Positions 63,406-64,000 of a stretch of 64,000 nt of DNA are shown here, one piece after another. The position numbers and the translations under genes were made by a program. Numbering within the stretch: the stretch's first letter is position 1; every line of letters starts with the position of its first letter. The notes under the pieces are model-generated. The model was not told the DNA's origin, searched no databases, and saw only the letters and a list, made by a program, of their open reading frames with translations. The stretch comes from Mycobacterium gallinarum (GTDB lineage Bacteria; Actinomycetota; Actinomycetes; Mycobacteriales; Mycobacteriaceae), in NCBI RefSeq assembly GCF_010726765.1, contig NZ_AP022601.1, positions 3,596,001 to 3,660,000 of the forward strand, written 5' to 3'.

Positions 63406-64000
63406 CCCTTCGGGTAGAGCGCGGCCACCGCGGGGAGGCTGACCTTCAGCGCGGGGTTGCGCGGCAGCTCGTCGACGACGGTGAAGGCCACCGGCACGTT
63501 GTACGCCGGCAGCTCCTGGCGGACAAGGTCTTTCAGTTCATCGTCGGATGGCGCCGTCATCCCCTGGACCACCTCGATCGCCGCGAACGGCACCTGGCCC
63601 AGCCGTGGGTCAGGAACGCCGACCACACACGCATCGCGCACGGCGGGATGCGAGATCAACACGCGCCGAACCGTTTCCGGCATGATTTTGAACCCGCCGC
63701 GGTTGATCGCGCCGTCGGCACGACCGTGCAGGTAGACGAAGCCGTCGATATCGATTGACGCGATGTCGGTGGTACGGATCCAATCCGGACTGATCGGCGC
63801 CACCTTCGCTTCGAGCAGACCCTGCTCACCGGCGGGCAGTTCCGCGCCGGTATCGGCGTCGACGACGCGCACCTCGGTGTCAGGCAGCGCCCTGCCGACG
63901 CTGTCGCGTTTGGATTCGGCGAACTCGTCGACGAGGTCCGGCGTCCAGGCGCACAGCGATCCGGCGAATTCCGTTGCACCGTAAGCCAACCGGATGGGGA
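63402..64000 (-). CDS. Acyl-CoA synthetase (AMP-binding), 5' end beyond the window
   Basis: About 199 C-terminal residues; the frame is open to the right edge. Y-G-A-T-E-F-A-G (A5-like motif), then L-L-E-A-K-V, I-R-T-T-D-I-A-S-I-D-I-D-G-F-V-Y-L-H-G-R-A-D-G-A-I-N-R-G-G-F-K-I-M-P (hinge), and the end L-P-R-N-P-A-L-K-V-S with catalytic Lys. ANL-family ligase. The specific FadD number and substrate cannot be told from this part. Confidence 0.88.
   Translation of the reverse strand, partial: PIRLAYGATEFAGSLCAWTPDLVDEFAESKRDSVGRALPDTEVRVVDADTGAELPAGEQGLLEAKVAPISPDWIRTTDIASIDIDGFVYLHGRADGAINRGGFKIMPETVRRVLISHPAVRDACVVGVPDPRLGQVPFAAIEVVQGMTAPSDDELKDLVRQELPAYNVPVAFTVVDELPRNPALKVSLPAVAALYPKG

Overview
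The window is chromosomal DNA of a mycobacterium, most likely a rapid-growing environmental Mycolicibacterium. GC is high, GTG starts are common, and 4-nt ATGA/GTGA overlaps link many genes. Gene content follows, in inverted orientation, the M. tuberculosis block from Rv0903c (prrA) to Rv0861c (ercC3): prrA-prrB, DUF2630, FAD oxidoreductase, gltA2, citA, glyoxalase-like gene, fprB, AurF-like gene, serC, sepH, DUF2537, SpoU methylase, MarR, DUF2530, DUF3027, MFS protein, DUF2771, cspB, YccF, moaA-moaD, rpfA, moaE-mog-moaC, helicase-associated protein, XPB helicase. Locus names are recalled, not searched. No tRNA, rRNA or CRISPR array was seen.

Layout. 1-5.2 kb: the N-terminal part of a giant secreted Ig/cadherin-like repeat protein, a decayed ABC-ATPase and a small membrane protein. 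5.2-15.5 kb: a TetR/flavin monooxygenase pair with a dyad-rich divergent promoter, an acyl-CoA synthetase opposite an epoxide hydrolase and a flavoprotein, and a heterodimeric ABC exporter. 15.7-18.8 kb: a minus-strand unit of PLD-like protein, two half-size chromate transporters and a single-domain voltage-gated cation channel. 18.9-32.9 kb: PrrAB, FKBP isomerase, an oxidoreductase without a canonical start codon, a MarR/MFS efflux pair, two citrate synthases, PdxH, a GH16 glucanase and a GT-C glycosyltransferase. 33.1-36.1 kb: an accessory insertion holding a frameshifted membrane-protein gene of lower GC, a coding remnant and a DUF222-HNH (13E12-type) gene. 36.2-49.9 kb: redox, serine-synthesis, cell-division and membrane genes of the conserved block. 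49.9-54.8 kb: molybdenum cofactor genes around rpfA. 54.9-64 kb: DNA-repair helicase genes, cupin, an RpfA-like protein without the Rpf domain, LLM oxidoreductase, amidase, a small membrane protein, a flavin-type oxidase-fold protein and the end of an acyl-CoA ligase.

Regulation can be read at several points. Two CRP-type sites (GGTGA-N6-TCACA before rpfA and a perfect TGTGA-N6-TCACA before a 69-aa membrane protein) suggest cAMP control. A ydaO-type (c-di-AMP) riboswitch lies in the rpfA leader. A perfect hairpin followed by a T-rich stretch lies in the cspB leader. Clear dyads sit at the tetR/monooxygenase and MFS/marR promoters. The most unusual items are the sodium-channel homologue with an atypical selectivity filter, the Rpf-less RpfA paralogue and the accessory island.
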